64,000 nt of DNA from an uncultured Oscillospiraceae bacterium (GTDB lineage: Bacteria; Bacillota; Clostridia; Oscillospirales; Oscillospiraceae): NCBI GenBank assembly GCA_934591895.1, contig CAKTPP010000006.1, positions 79,163 to 143,162 on the forward strand, given 5' to 3'. The notes under the pieces were generated by a model. That model was not told where the DNA came from. It saw nothing but the letters and a program-made list of their open reading frames with translations, and ran no database searches. The translations under genes and the position numbers were made by a program. Of the stretch, positions 1 through 7,587 are shown in pieces (within the stretch, counting starts at the first letter, position 1; every line of letters starts with the position of its first letter).

Positions 1-69
1 GCGCAAACTCTACGAGGTTTTTGACAAGCTGACGCCCGCAGGGACAACAGTCCCTGCGGGCGTGTTTTT
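1..69 (+). repeat. End of dispersed structured repeat (copy A) plus terminator hairpin
   Basis: Bases 1-29 match the closing end of a repeat found in larger copies near 30.5 and 35.3 kb (shared words are CTCTACGAGG and TTTTGACAAGC). It is followed by a perfect 13-bp stem (33-45 with 50-62, AACA loop) and a run of Ts, so it can end transcription arriving from a gene left of the window. The rest of the element lies outside. Confidence 0.65.
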
Positions 70-74
70 GTGCT

Positions 75-836
75 TTAGATGTAGAAGGCCGGCTCCTTGC
101 GTCCGACGCAGTATTTTTTCACCGTCGCGGCGGCGGCCAGCCGCAGCGGCAGCGGCACGCTGCGCGCCGTCTGCGGGCAGATCTGGATGCAGCGCATGCA
201 GGAGATGCACTTGCTCTTGTCGACCTTTTTCGGCGCGTCCTTCGGGATCGCTCCGGCGGGGCAGTTGTCCGCGCACAGGCCGCAGCCGATGCAGCGCAGG
301 CCGCCGGTCGGCTTGAGCGGCAGACCGCTGTAGCCGCAGTAGGGTGCCTTTCCGGGCACGGTGATCTCGGCGGGCGCGTCCCCGGCGAGCTTGGACGCAA
401 GCTGCGTGCAGAACGCCGCGATCTTGGCGCGGTCGGATGCATCCGGACGTCCGGCGGCGATGTCGGTGTTGATCGAGTGCGGCGCGATGACCTCCGCCGC
501 CGCCGTCACGCGAAAGCCGAGCGGCGCAAGCGTGTCGCGCATTTCCAGCAGCGCGTCGTCCACGGCGCGGTTGCCGAACACGGCCACGAGCGCGGCCGGA
601 GTGTCCGTCCCGCGCAGGGCGCGCACGCGCGCAAGGCACGGCTCGGGCACGCGCCCGCCGTAGACCGGGAAGAACAGCAGCAGGCGGTCGTCGGCTGTGA
701 AGGTTTTCGCCTCGGCGTGCACGGTGATGTCGGTACAGGCGTCCGGCACGCCGAGCTGCTCGGCGAAGAGACCGGCGGCGGTCTTCGTGCCGCCCGTGGG
801 GCTGAAGAAATACAGGTGCAGATTGTGCGGTTGCAT
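75..836 (-). CDS. EFR1-type flavodoxin-ferredoxin fusion protein
   Basis: The 253-residue protein begins with a flavodoxin-like FMN-binding fold (FFSPTGGT near residue 11, then FFPVYGGRVPEP). It ends with two [4Fe-4S] motifs of the CxxCxxCxxxCP kind, at about residues 182-192 and 210-220. Proteins of this layout (EFR1 family) are cytoplasmic electron carriers in anaerobic Firmicutes; the redox partner is not visible. The ATG at 836 was chosen over an upstream in-frame ATG because AAGGGAGG lies just before it and the flavodoxin fold begins there. It is divergent from a TetR gene, with back-to-back promoters, so that regulator probably controls it. Confidence 0.85.
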   Translation of the reverse strand: MQPHNLHLYFFSPTGGTKTAAGLFAEQLGVPDACTDITVHAEAKTFTADDRLLLFFPVYGGRVPEPCLARVRALRGTDTPAALVAVFGNRAVDDALLEMRDTLAPLGFRVTAAAEVIAPHSINTDIAAGRPDASDRAKIAAFCTQLASKLAGDAPAEITVPGKAPYCGYSGLPLKPTGGLRCIGCGLCADNCPAGAIPKDAPKKVDKSKCISCMRCIQICPQTARSVPLPLRLAAAATVKKYCVGRKEPAFYI

Positions 837-878
837 AGCATTGCCTCCCTTTGTGTGCGCGTTTGTGTCTGTGTGTCC

Positions 879-907
879 ATCATAGCAAACACCGCGCACG
901 ATTGCAA
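879..907 (-). promoter_or_regulatory. Sigma-A promoter of the EFR1 gene
   Basis: Reading leftward, TTGCAA (902-907) is followed after 17 bases by TATGAT (879-884), about 40 bp before the start codon. It is back to back with the promoter of the TetR gene. Confidence 0.7.
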
Positions 908-919
908 CCGCCGCGCCGC

Positions 920-948
920 TTGCCGCGCCGGAGCGCGTGTGCTATACT
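920..948 (+). promoter_or_regulatory. Sigma-A promoter of the TetR gene
   Basis: TTGCCG (920-925) and TATACT (943-948) are separated by 17 bp, 31 bp before the GTG start. One regulator bound here could control both divergent genes. Confidence 0.7.
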
Positions 949-979
949 GACAGCAGCAACACGAAAGGGGGCGGCCGCC

Positions 980-1549
980 GTGCGCGAATCCGCGACGAAA
1001 AAAGTGATCGCCGAGAGCCTCAAGCGCCGTATGCTCCGGCACAATCTGACGGACATCACCGTGACCGACCTGTGCGCGGACGCGGAGATCAACCGCCGCA
1101 CGTTTTACCGGCACTTCACGGACAAGTACCAGCTCGTGACGTGGATCTACGAAAACGGCTTCCAGAAGGCCATCGGCGGCGATGAGCCGGGGCTGTTCGA
1201 CCTCTTCGGCCGCGTGTGTACATATCTGTACGCCGACCGCGCGTTTTATGCCCGCGCGCTCACGTTCACGGGGCAGAACTCGTTCCGCGATTTTCTCTGT
1301 GACCGGCTGCGCCCGTATCTGCGGGCGGATTTTGCCGATCTTTTTTCCAGTCCGGAGACCGAGGCGTTCATGTCCGGGAAGATGGCGAACGTGGTCATCG
1401 ACATCGTGCAAAACTGGCTCGAGCAGCCGGATTGCCCGCCGCCAGAGGTGTTTGCGCCGTGGGCGCTGCACCTGTGGCGGGACATTATGGGGCGCTGGAA
1501 AGACCTCGGCGACGCGTGGGAGCACACTTCAGACCACAAAAACGCATAA
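980..1549 (+). CDS. TetR/AcrR-family transcriptional regulator
   Basis: This 189-residue protein has the N-terminal TetR helix-turn-helix (DITVTDLCADAEINRRTFYRHF, given here only in part: TVTDLCADAEINRRTFYRHF) within residues 20-50, and an all-helical ligand domain of the TetR_C type found in many Firmicute regulators. The GTG at 980 was preferred because AAAGGGGG precedes it and the residues before it look like translated promoter. It probably represses itself and the divergent EFR1 gene. The ligand is unknown. A strong terminator follows at once. Confidence 0.8.
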   Translation: MRESATKKVIAESLKRRMLRHNLTDITVTDLCADAEINRRTFYRHFTDKYQLVTWIYENGFQKAIGGDEPGLFDLFGRVCTYLYADRAFYARALTFTGQNSFRDFLCDRLRPYLRADFADLFSSPETEAFMSGKMANVVIDIVQNWLEQPDCPPPEVFAPWALHLWRDIMGRWKDLGDAWEHTSDHKNA

Positions 1550-1557
1550 ATGAGGCA

Positions 1558-1590
1558 AAAAGCCACAGGACTTCGGCTCTGTGGCTTTTC
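1558..1590 (+). terminator. Intrinsic terminator after the TetR gene
   Basis: An 11-bp perfect stem (1558-1568 with 1579-1589) ends in TTTTC eight bases after the stop codon. Confidence 0.8.
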
Positions 1591-1599
1591 TTGTGGCGC

Positions 1600-2070
1600 A
1601 AATCGTTCTATGCTTGCCTTACCCCCTAATTGGATGTGCGCAGGCGCGGAGAGTGTGGTTCCGGTCTTTCATGGTGCTCCTCCACCCGTTGCGCGACGGC
1701 TGCCTGCGCCTCCAACTTTGTCCTTTCTGCGGATCGGGAGCGATCCCGCTTTTCTTTGATAACAAGCGCCCCGGACTGCATCTGCAGCCCGGGGCGCTTG
1801 TGTTTGCCGGAAAACTTATGGGTCGTGACCGGAATCACATGGAAAAACCGCCGCTGGCTCGGGCAGCGGCGGTTTTGGTGTTTGCCCACGCGCCCCTTGC
1901 GGGGCGCGACGATTGCGGCCGCACGGCCGAAGGGCGGAAACCGAATTCAAGCAGCTGAAAATTGACTGCAGCACTTCTGCTCTCTTGCGAAAGCGGCTTG
2001 CATAGACTACCGGAATTTGCAGAAAATAGGGTTGCCGAAACGCAAAACAGAGCAAAGGAGTTTTCCGACT
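1600..2070. other. Non-coding stretch with stacked hairpins upstream of spoVT
   Basis: No convincing gene is present. There are three perfect inverted repeats: 12 bp (1763-1774 with 1789-1800), 13 bp (1844-1856 with 1864-1876, followed by TTTT), and 8 bp (1889-1896 with 1901-1908). They look like old terminators or a structured leader. I could not place a sure sigma-A or sigma-G promoter for spoVT. Confidence 0.5.
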
Positions 2071-2607
2071 ATGAAGGCAACCGGAATCGTGCGCCGGATC
2101 GATGATCTCGGCCGCGTGGTCATCCCCAAGGAGATCCGCCGCACCATGCGTATCCGCGAGGGCGACCCGTTGGAGATCTACACGGACACCGACGGGCGGG
2201 TCGTTTTTAAGAAGTATTCCCCGATGGGCGAGCTGTCCGAGTTCGCCGTGCAGATCTGCGACGCGCTGCACAAGACCACCGGCACGATCGCCGCCGTGTG
2301 CGACCGCGACACCGTCATCGCCGTGGCCGGCGGCGGCAAGCGGGAGCTGCTCGAGCGGCGCGTCAGCCGCGAGCTTGAGGAGCTCATGGCCGCACGCGGC
2401 CAGTATGCGGCCGACAGCTGCACACTGCCGGTCGCAGAGACCGATGAGCGCTACGCCGTGGCCGTGGCCGCGCCCATCCTCTCCGAGGGCGACGTGCTCG
2501 GCTGCGTGCTGTTTGTCGCCGCGCGCGGCGGCGCACCTGCCGGAGACGCCGAGCGCAAGCTCGCACAGGCGGTCTCCGGCTTTCTCGGCAAGCAGCTCGA
2601 GAGTTGA
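2071..2607 (+). CDS. spoVT: Stage V sporulation protein T (AbrB family)
   Basis: The 178-residue length equals that of known SpoVT. Residues 1-50 are an AbrB swapped-hairpin DNA-binding domain (MKATGIVRRIDDLGRVVIPK). The rest is a GAF-like sensory domain. In Bacillus SpoVT tunes sigma-G genes in the forespore; its presence argues for a spore-former. The ATG at 2071 was chosen over an earlier ATG at 2017 because AAAGGAG sits 10 bases before it and all SpoVT proteins begin MKATG. It is monocistronic and ends in a strong hairpin. Confidence 0.95.
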   Translation: MKATGIVRRIDDLGRVVIPKEIRRTMRIREGDPLEIYTDTDGRVVFKKYSPMGELSEFAVQICDALHKTTGTIAAVCDRDTVIAVAGGGKRELLERRVSRELEELMAARGQYAADSCTLPVAETDERYAVAVAAPILSEGDVLGCVLFVAARGGAPAGDAERKLAQAVSGFLGKQLES

Positions 2608-2621
2608 GCCCCCCAAAAAGC

Positions 2622-2657
2622 GGCAAAAAAGACCTCCGGGCGAACCCGGAGGTCTTT
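2622..2657. terminator. Bidirectional terminator between spoVT and a candidate small RNA
   Basis: A perfect 13-bp stem (2628-2640 with 2645-2657, CGAA loop) is flanked by six As on the left. It is therefore a particularly good terminator for leftward transcription and a weaker one for spoVT. Confidence 0.8.
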
Positions 2658-2866
2658 CGCTATGCGTGCAGCCATTGCGCGCCCTGTACGCCGCAGGTGC
2701 GCCTTGGTCTCTGAGACGGGATGAACGTGCCGATGACGGAGAACAATGGTAGATAACGCGGTAAAAGAGATCAGATTAAAGAGAAAAGAATTGATAAAAA
2801 AGAGATGGGTCAGATCGCAAATGGACAAAAACAATGCGTACGCAGCCATCCCAACTGCACTATGGT
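2622..2866 (-). ncRNA. Candidate small RNA on the minus strand
   Basis: No protein is supported here, yet a leftward promoter (2873-2901) and a leftward terminator (2622-2657) frame a transcript of about 245 nt. The predicted RNA is rich in C and U and carries three copies of a CUCUUUU word, which could pair with AAAGAG-like ribosome binding sites. Its two ends share short complementary words (GCGUACGCAUUG near the 5' end; CAAUGGCUGCACGCA near the 3' end), giving a closed rod with a large open middle. I do not recognise it as a named family, and a 6S-like RNA is one option. Confidence 0.4.
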
Positions 2867-2872
2867 AGTTGC

Positions 2873-2901
2873 AGTTTAGCTCAGCGGCGCCGAAAAGTCA
2901 A
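2873..2901 (-). promoter_or_regulatory. Promoter of the candidate small RNA
   Basis: Reading leftward, TTGACT (2896-2901) and TAAACT (2873-2878) are 17 bp apart. The same TAAACT -10 recurs at the AEC transporter promoter. Confidence 0.5.
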
Positions 2902-2982
2902 GGGATAATCGCCTGATTTCTGTAAATTCAGGGATTGACAGGAAATTCACGCGCATGGCAAAACTCTGGCAAAGGAAAACCG

Positions 2983-3011
2983 TTGAACTTTGCGGCGTTC
3001 TGATGTAAAAT
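2983..3011 (+). promoter_or_regulatory. galE promoter
   Basis: TTGAAC (2983-2988) and TAAAAT (3006-3011), 17-bp spacer, lie about 50 bp before the galE ATG. Confidence 0.7.
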
Positions 3012-3060
3012 AAAAGGTACGCAATGAAGCGATACCGCAAGCAAGAGGGAGGTACGGTGC

Positions 3061-4080
3061 ATGACCGTATTGGTGACCGGCGGCATGGGCTACATCGGCA
3101 GCCACACGTGCGTGGAGCTGCTCGAGCAGGGCATGGATGTCGTCGTGGTGGACAATCTCGTCAACAGCAGCGCGGAGGCGGGCAGACGGATCGAGCAGAT
3201 CACGGGCAGGCCGCTGAAATTCTATCAGATGGACGTGCGCGACCGCGCCGGACTCGACCGCATTTTTACCGAGCAGAAGATCGACTGCGTCATCCATTTT
3301 GCCGGCCTCAAGGCCGTGGGCGAGTCGGTACATATGCCGCTGGAATATTACGACAACAACCTTGGCTCGACTGTCACGCTCTGCGAGGCGATGCGCGACC
3401 ACGGAGTCAAGCAGATCATCTTCTCGTCGTCGGCGACGGTGTACTCCGGCGATAACGACATGCCGCTCTACGAGACATCCCGCACCGGCAGCTGCACAAA
3501 CCCCTACGGCTGGACGAAGTACGTCTGCGAGCAGATCCTGCGCGACTGCGTGGTGGCCGACCCGAGCTGGTCGGTCGTGCTGCTGCGCTACTTCAACCCC
3601 ATCGGCGCGCACCCGAGCGGACTCATCGGCGAGGATCCGCGCGGCGTGCCGAACAACCTCATGCCCTACATCTCGCAGACGGCCATCGGCCGGCGGGAGT
3701 GCCTGAGCATATTCGGCGACGACTATGACACGCCCGACGGCACCGGCGTGCGCGACTATATCCACGTCATGGATCTCGCGCGCGGCCACGTCTCGGCCAT
3801 CGCCTACATGGCGGCGCACACGGGCGAGAGCATCTTCAACCTCGGCACGGGCCGGGGCTACAGCGTGCTCGAGATCGTGCACGCGTTCGAGACGGTAAAC
3901 CATGTGCGCGTGCCCTACCGCATCGCGCCGCGCCGCGCGGGCGATCTGCCGACGGTGTACGCCTGCCCGGACAAGAGCGCGCGCGTCCTCGGCTGGCACG
4001 CGGATTATTCGCTCGAGGATATGTGCCGCGACAGCTGGCACTGGCAGACCTTGAATCCAAACGGCTACGAAACTGCCTGA
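3061..4080 (+). CDS. galE: UDP-glucose 4-epimerase
   Basis: GalE interconverts UDP-glucose and UDP-galactose in the cytoplasm, using bound NAD. The 339-residue protein is full length. It has the Rossmann glycine motif GGMGYIGSH (7-15), the SSSATVY stretch (122-128) with the catalytic Ser/Thr, and the YxxxK pair Y149/K153 in NPYGWTK. The start has GGGAGG 7 bases upstream. It stands alone between its own promoter and a terminator, so it probably serves galactose use or supplies UDP-galactose for surface glycans. Confidence 0.96.
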   Translation: MTVLVTGGMGYIGSHTCVELLEQGMDVVVVDNLVNSSAEAGRRIEQITGRPLKFYQMDVRDRAGLDRIFTEQKIDCVIHFAGLKAVGESVHMPLEYYDNNLGSTVTLCEAMRDHGVKQIIFSSSATVYSGDNDMPLYETSRTGSCTNPYGWTKYVCEQILRDCVVADPSWSVVLLRYFNPIGAHPSGLIGEDPRGVPNNLMPYISQTAIGRRECLSIFGDDYDTPDGTGVRDYIHVMDLARGHVSAIAYMAAHTGESIFNLGTGRGYSVLEIVHAFETVNHVRVPYRIAPRRAGDLPTVYACPDKSARVLGWHADYSLEDMCRDSWHWQTLNPNGYETA

Positions 4081-4122
4081 CGGCAACGCTTCCCGGGTCG
4101 CTCCGCCGGCCCGGGAATGCCT

Positions 4123-4149
4123 TGCGCCGCCTGCGGGCGGCGCATTTTT
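4123..4149 (+). terminator. galE terminator
   Basis: A perfect 9-bp GC-rich stem (4123-4131 with 4136-4144) is followed by five Ts. Confidence 0.85.
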
Positions 4150-4206
4150 GCGGCCTGAGATCAGGCCGGTCGTGTGTGTTCTGCACAAGCAAAGTGAAAA
4201 TACATA

Positions 4207-4286
4207 TTGACATCGCACGCAAGATATTGTACGATATATCCGCTCTCAATACAAAATAAAGCGGTTTTCCGCACAAGATATTGTGT
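4207..4286 (+). promoter_or_regulatory. nrdDG-dut promoter with two NrdR-like boxes
   Basis: TTGACA (4207-4212) and TACGAT (4230-4235) are 17 bp apart. Two 16-bp sites sharing AAGATATTGT, at 4217-4232 (over the spacer and -10) and 4271-4286, resemble the NrdR box ACACWATATATWGTGT; I count 12 and 14 matches of 16. Their 54-bp separation is close to five helical turns, fitting cooperative binding of the ATP-cone repressor NrdR, which is not encoded in this window. Confidence 0.7.
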
Positions 4287-4314
4287 TTTCGATTACTGGG
4301 GGAGGAATAGAAAA

Positions 4315-6489
4315 ATGAAGATCATCAAGCGAAACGGCGCAGAGGCGACCTTTGACATCTCGAAGATCATCATGGCCGTCACGAAGGCCAATGCCGCCGT
4401 CGAGGAGGGCGCGCGCATGACGCCGCGCCAGATCCAGCGCATCGCCGAGAGCGTGGAGCTCGCCTGCCAGGAGCTCGGCCGCAGCGCTGCCGTGGAAGAG
4501 ATCCAGGACATGGTCGAAAAGCAGATCATGGCGCACGGCGCGTTCGAGGTCGCCAAGGCCTACATCACCTACCGCTACACCCGCAGTCTGGTGCGCCGCG
4601 CCAACACGACCGACGACCGCATCCTGAGCCTGATCGAGTGCAACAACGAGGAGGCCAAGCAGGAAAACTCCAACAAGAACCCGATCGTCAACAGCACGCA
4701 GCGCGACTACATGGCCGGTGAGGTCAGCCGCGACATCACCAACCGCCTCCTGCTGCCGAAGGACATCGTCGAGGCGCACGAGGAGGGCATCATCCACTTC
4801 CACGACGCGGACTATTATGCGCAGCATATGCACAACTGCGACCTTGTCAATCTCGAGGACATGCTCCAGAACGGCACGGTCATCACCGGCACGCTCATCG
4901 AGCGGCCGCACAGCTTTTCGACTGCGTGCAACATCGCCACCCAGATCATCGCGCAGGTCGCCTCCAACCAGTACGGCGGGCAGTCGATCTCGCTGACGCA
5001 TCTGGCGCCGTTCGTGCAGGTCAGCCGTGAGCGCATCCGCCGCGAGGTCGCGGCCGAGATGCAGGCCATCGACGCGCACCCGGGCGAGGAGAAGCTGGCC
5101 GAGCTCGTCGAAAACCGCGTCCGCGAGGAGATCCGCCGCGGCGTGCAGACGATCCAGTATCAGGTCGTCACGCTGCTGACCACGAACGGTCAGGCGCCGT
5201 TCGTGACGGTGTTCATGTACCTCGGCGAGGCGAAAAACGAGCAGGAGCGCCACGACCTCGCCATGATCATCGAGGAGACGCTGCGCCAGCGCTATCAGGG
5301 CGTGAAAAACGAGAAGGGCGTCTGGGTCACGCCCGCGTTCCCGAAGCTCATCTACGTGCTCGAGGAGGCGAACATCCACGAGGATTCGCCCTACTGGTAT
5401 CTCACGGAGCTGGCCGCCCGCTGCACCGCCAAGCGCATGGTGCCGGACTACATCTCCGAGAAGAAGATGCTCGAGCTCAAGGTGGACAAAAACGGCGAGG
5501 GCCACTGCTACACCTGCATGGGCTGCCGCAGCTTCCTGACGCCGTATGTCGATGAAAACGGCAAGCCGAAGTATTACGGCCGCTTCAATCAGGGCGTCGT
5601 GACGATCAACTTGCCGGATGTGGCGCTGTCCTCCGGCGGCAACATGGAGAAGTTCTGGAAGATCTTTGACGAGCGGCTCGAGCTGTGCCACCGCGCGCTC
5701 ATGTGCCGCCACGAGCGGCTCAAGGGCACGCTCTCGGACGCCGCGCCCATCCTGTGGCAGTACGGCGCGCTCGCGCGCCTGAAAAAGGGCGAGCCGATCG
5801 ACAAGCTCCTCTACGGCGGCTACTCGACCATCTCCCTCGGCTACGCGGGACTGTATGAGTGCGTCAAGTACATGACCGGCAAGTCCCACACCGACCCCTC
5901 GGCGACGCCGTTCGCGCTCGAGGTGATGCAGCACATGAACGATGCCTGCAAGCGGTGGAAGCAGATGCACAACATCGACTTCAGCCTCTACGGCACGCCG
6001 CTGGAGTCCACGACCTACAAGTTCGCCAAGTGCCTGCAGCAGCGCTTCGGCATCATTCCCGGCGTCACGGACAAGGGCTACATCACCAACAGCTACCACA
6101 TCCACGTGACGGAGGAGATCGACGCGTTCAGCAAGCTCGCCTTCGAGTCGAAGTTCCAGGCGCTCTCCCCCGGCGGCGCGATCAGCTACGTCGAGGTGCC
6201 GAACATGCAGAACAACATTCCGGCGGTGCTCGAGGTGATGAAGTTCATCTACGACAACATCATGTACGCCGAGCTCAACACCAAGAGCGACTACTGCCAG
6301 GTCTGCGGCTTTGACGGCGAGATCGAGATCGTCGAGCACGACGGCAAGCTCATCTGGCGCTGCCCGAACTGCGGCAACACGGATCAGGACAAGATGAACG
6401 TCGCCCGCCGCACCTGCGGCTACATCGGCACGCAGTTCTGGAACCAGGGCCGCACGCAGGAGATCAAGGAGCGCGTGCTGCATCTGTAA
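4315..6489 (+). CDS. nrdD: Anaerobic (class III) ribonucleoside-triphosphate reductase
   Basis: NrdD makes dNTPs from NTPs without oxygen, using a glycyl radical. The protein (724 residues) has an N-terminal ATP-cone (about 1-95) for allosteric control, the reductase barrel with a Cys-rich stretch (CYTCMGC), and a C-terminal zinc site (CxxC twice: CQVCG and CPNCG). The radical loop is RTCGYIG near residue 702. The ATG at 4315 follows GGGGGAGG; an upstream in-frame ATG would include the promoter boxes and is rejected. It is followed by its activase nrdG and by dut, so the operon handles dNTP supply. Confidence 0.97.
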   Translation: MKIIKRNGAEATFDISKIIMAVTKANAAVEEGARMTPRQIQRIAESVELACQELGRSAAVEEIQDMVEKQIMAHGAFEVAKAYITYRYTRSLVRRANTTDDRILSLIECNNEEAKQENSNKNPIVNSTQRDYMAGEVSRDITNRLLLPKDIVEAHEEGIIHFHDADYYAQHMHNCDLVNLEDMLQNGTVITGTLIERPHSFSTACNIATQIIAQVASNQYGGQSISLTHLAPFVQVSRERIRREVAAEMQAIDAHPGEEKLAELVENRVREEIRRGVQTIQYQVVTLLTTNGQAPFVTVFMYLGEAKNEQERHDLAMIIEETLRQRYQGVKNEKGVWVTPAFPKLIYVLEEANIHEDSPYWYLTELAARCTAKRMVPDYISEKKMLELKVDKNGEGHCYTCMGCRSFLTPYVDENGKPKYYGRFNQGVVTINLPDVALSSGGNMEKFWKIFDERLELCHRALMCRHERLKGTLSDAAPILWQYGALARLKKGEPIDKLLYGGYSTISLGYAGLYECVKYMTGKSHTDPSATPFALEVMQHMNDACKRWKQMHNIDFSLYGTPLESTTYKFAKCLQQRFGIIPGVTDKGYITNSYHIHVTEEIDAFSKLAFESKFQALSPGGAISYVEVPNMQNNIPAVLEVMKFIYDNIMYAELNTKSDYCQVCGFDGEIEIVEHDGKLIWRCPNCGNTDQDKMNVARRTCGYIGTQFWNQGRTQEIKERVLHL

Positions 6490-6561
6490 GGCGGCGCGCG
6501 GAGAAAAAATACCCGGCGGGCGTGTCTGAAGCGGCGCGCCCGCTGTTTGTGAGGAATTGCT

Positions 6562-7101
6562 ATGAATTACGGTCAGATCAAGACCTGTGACATCGCCAAC
6601 GGCGTCGGTGTGCGCGTGACGCTGTTCGTCTCCGGCTGCACGAACCATTGCTACAACTGCTTCCAGCCGCAGACGTGGGACTTTCACTACGGTCAGCCCT
6701 TTGACGCGGCGGCCGAGCAGATCATCTTCGACGAGCTGGAAAAGCCCTTCATCCGCGGCCTGACGCTGCTCGGCGGCGACCCGTTCGAGCCGGAGAACCA
6801 GCGCGCGCTCGTACCGTTCCTGCACCGGGTGCGGGAGCGTTACCCGGACAAGGACATCTGGGCGTTTTCGGGCTTCGTGCTCGACAAGGAGCTCACCGTC
6901 GACGGCGCGCACCCGCGCTGCGAGGTCACCGACGAGATGCTCTCGCTCATCGACATCCTTGTCGACGGGCGCTATGTCGACGCGCAGCGAAACCTCAGCC
7001 TGCGCTTTCGCGGCTCGGAAAACCAGCGCATCATCGACATGAACCGCACCCGCGCGGCGGGACACATCGTACTCTGGGAGGGCATGAACGGATGGAAGTG
7101 A
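6562..7101 (+). CDS. nrdG: Anaerobic ribonucleotide reductase activating protein (radical SAM)
   Basis: NrdG uses S-adenosylmethionine and a [4Fe-4S] cluster to generate the glycyl radical on NrdD. The 179-residue protein has the radical-SAM motif CTNHCYNC (C26, C30, C33) and the downstream GGDPFEP motif expected for this family. It lies 72 bp behind nrdD. The gap holds a hairpin with GCGGGCG and CGCCCGC arms that may adjust the NrdD:NrdG ratio. GAGGAA precedes the ATG. Its last 10 bases overlap dut. Confidence 0.95.
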   Translation: MNYGQIKTCDIANGVGVRVTLFVSGCTNHCYNCFQPQTWDFHYGQPFDAAAEQIIFDELEKPFIRGLTLLGGDPFEPENQRALVPFLHRVRERYPDKDIWAFSGFVLDKELTVDGAHPRCEVTDEMLSLIDILVDGRYVDAQRNLSLRFRGSENQRIIDMNRTRAAGHIVLWEGMNGWK

Positions 7102-7532
7102 AGATCCAGAAGCTGCGCCCCGGCGCCGTCACCCCGCGGCGCGGCAGCGCGGACGCGGCGGGCTATGATCTCTATGCCTGCCCGGCGGACGGGCAGAGCG
7201 TCACGATCGCGCCGCACACGACGGCCATGATCGGCACGGGGCTTGCCCTCGCCATTCCGGCGGGGTATTTCGGCGGCGTGTTCGCGCGCAGCGGCCTCGC
7301 GTCCAGACAGGGGCTGCGCCCGGCAAACTGCGTCGGCGTGATCGACGCGGACTACCGCGGCGAGTGCACCGTCGCGCTGCACAACGACTCGGACGCGCCG
7401 CGCACCGTCGCCCCCGGCGACCGCATCGCCCAGCTCGTGATCCTGCCGTTTCTCGCGGCGGAGTTCTCGGACGCGGACACGCTCGACGAGACCGGCCGCG
7501 GCGCGGGCGGCTTCGGCAGCACCGGCCGCTGA
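7092..7532 (+). CDS. dut: dUTP diphosphatase
   Basis: This is a trimeric dUTPase that converts dUTP to dUMP, keeping uracil out of DNA and feeding dTMP synthesis. All five family motifs are visible in 146 residues: AAGYDLYA, ARSGLA, GVIDADYRGE, RIAQLVI and the C-terminal RGAGGFGSTG. The gene overlaps nrdG by 10 bp with its ribosome binding site (GGGAGGG) inside nrdG, so the two are translationally coupled. Pairing with nrdDG makes sense because class III reductase works on triphosphates and yields dUTP precursors. Confidence 0.95.
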   Translation: MEVKIQKLRPGAVTPRRGSADAAGYDLYACPADGQSVTIAPHTTAMIGTGLALAIPAGYFGGVFARSGLASRQGLRPANCVGVIDADYRGECTVALHNDSDAPRTVAPGDRIAQLVILPFLAAEFSDADTLDETGRGAGGFGSTGR

Positions 7533-7540
7533 CGCACATA

Positions 7541-7578
7541 AAAACGCAGCCCCCTTCACTCGAAGGGGGCTGCGTTTT
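7541..7578. terminator. Bidirectional terminator between dut and the Dlt-like operon
   Basis: A perfect 17-bp stem (7541-7557 with 7562-7578) with Ts on the right and As on the left serves both convergent units. Confidence 0.9.
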
Positions 7579-7587
7579 GTCTTTTTT

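Noticed and set aside
506..1525. Long leftward frame over the TetR gene
   Set aside because: Arg/Pro-rich translation with no family pattern; it is the complement of the TetR gene in GC-rich DNA.
2451..2849. 132-codon leftward frame after spoVT
   Set aside because: It crosses a strong bidirectional terminator and lacks a ribosome binding site; the interval is better explained as an RNA gene.
4246..7065. 939-codon leftward frame opposite nrdD-nrdG
   Set aside because: It is low-complexity Val/Arg/Leu sequence typical of the antisense strand of GC-rich genes; nrdD and nrdG on the plus strand carry all family motifs.
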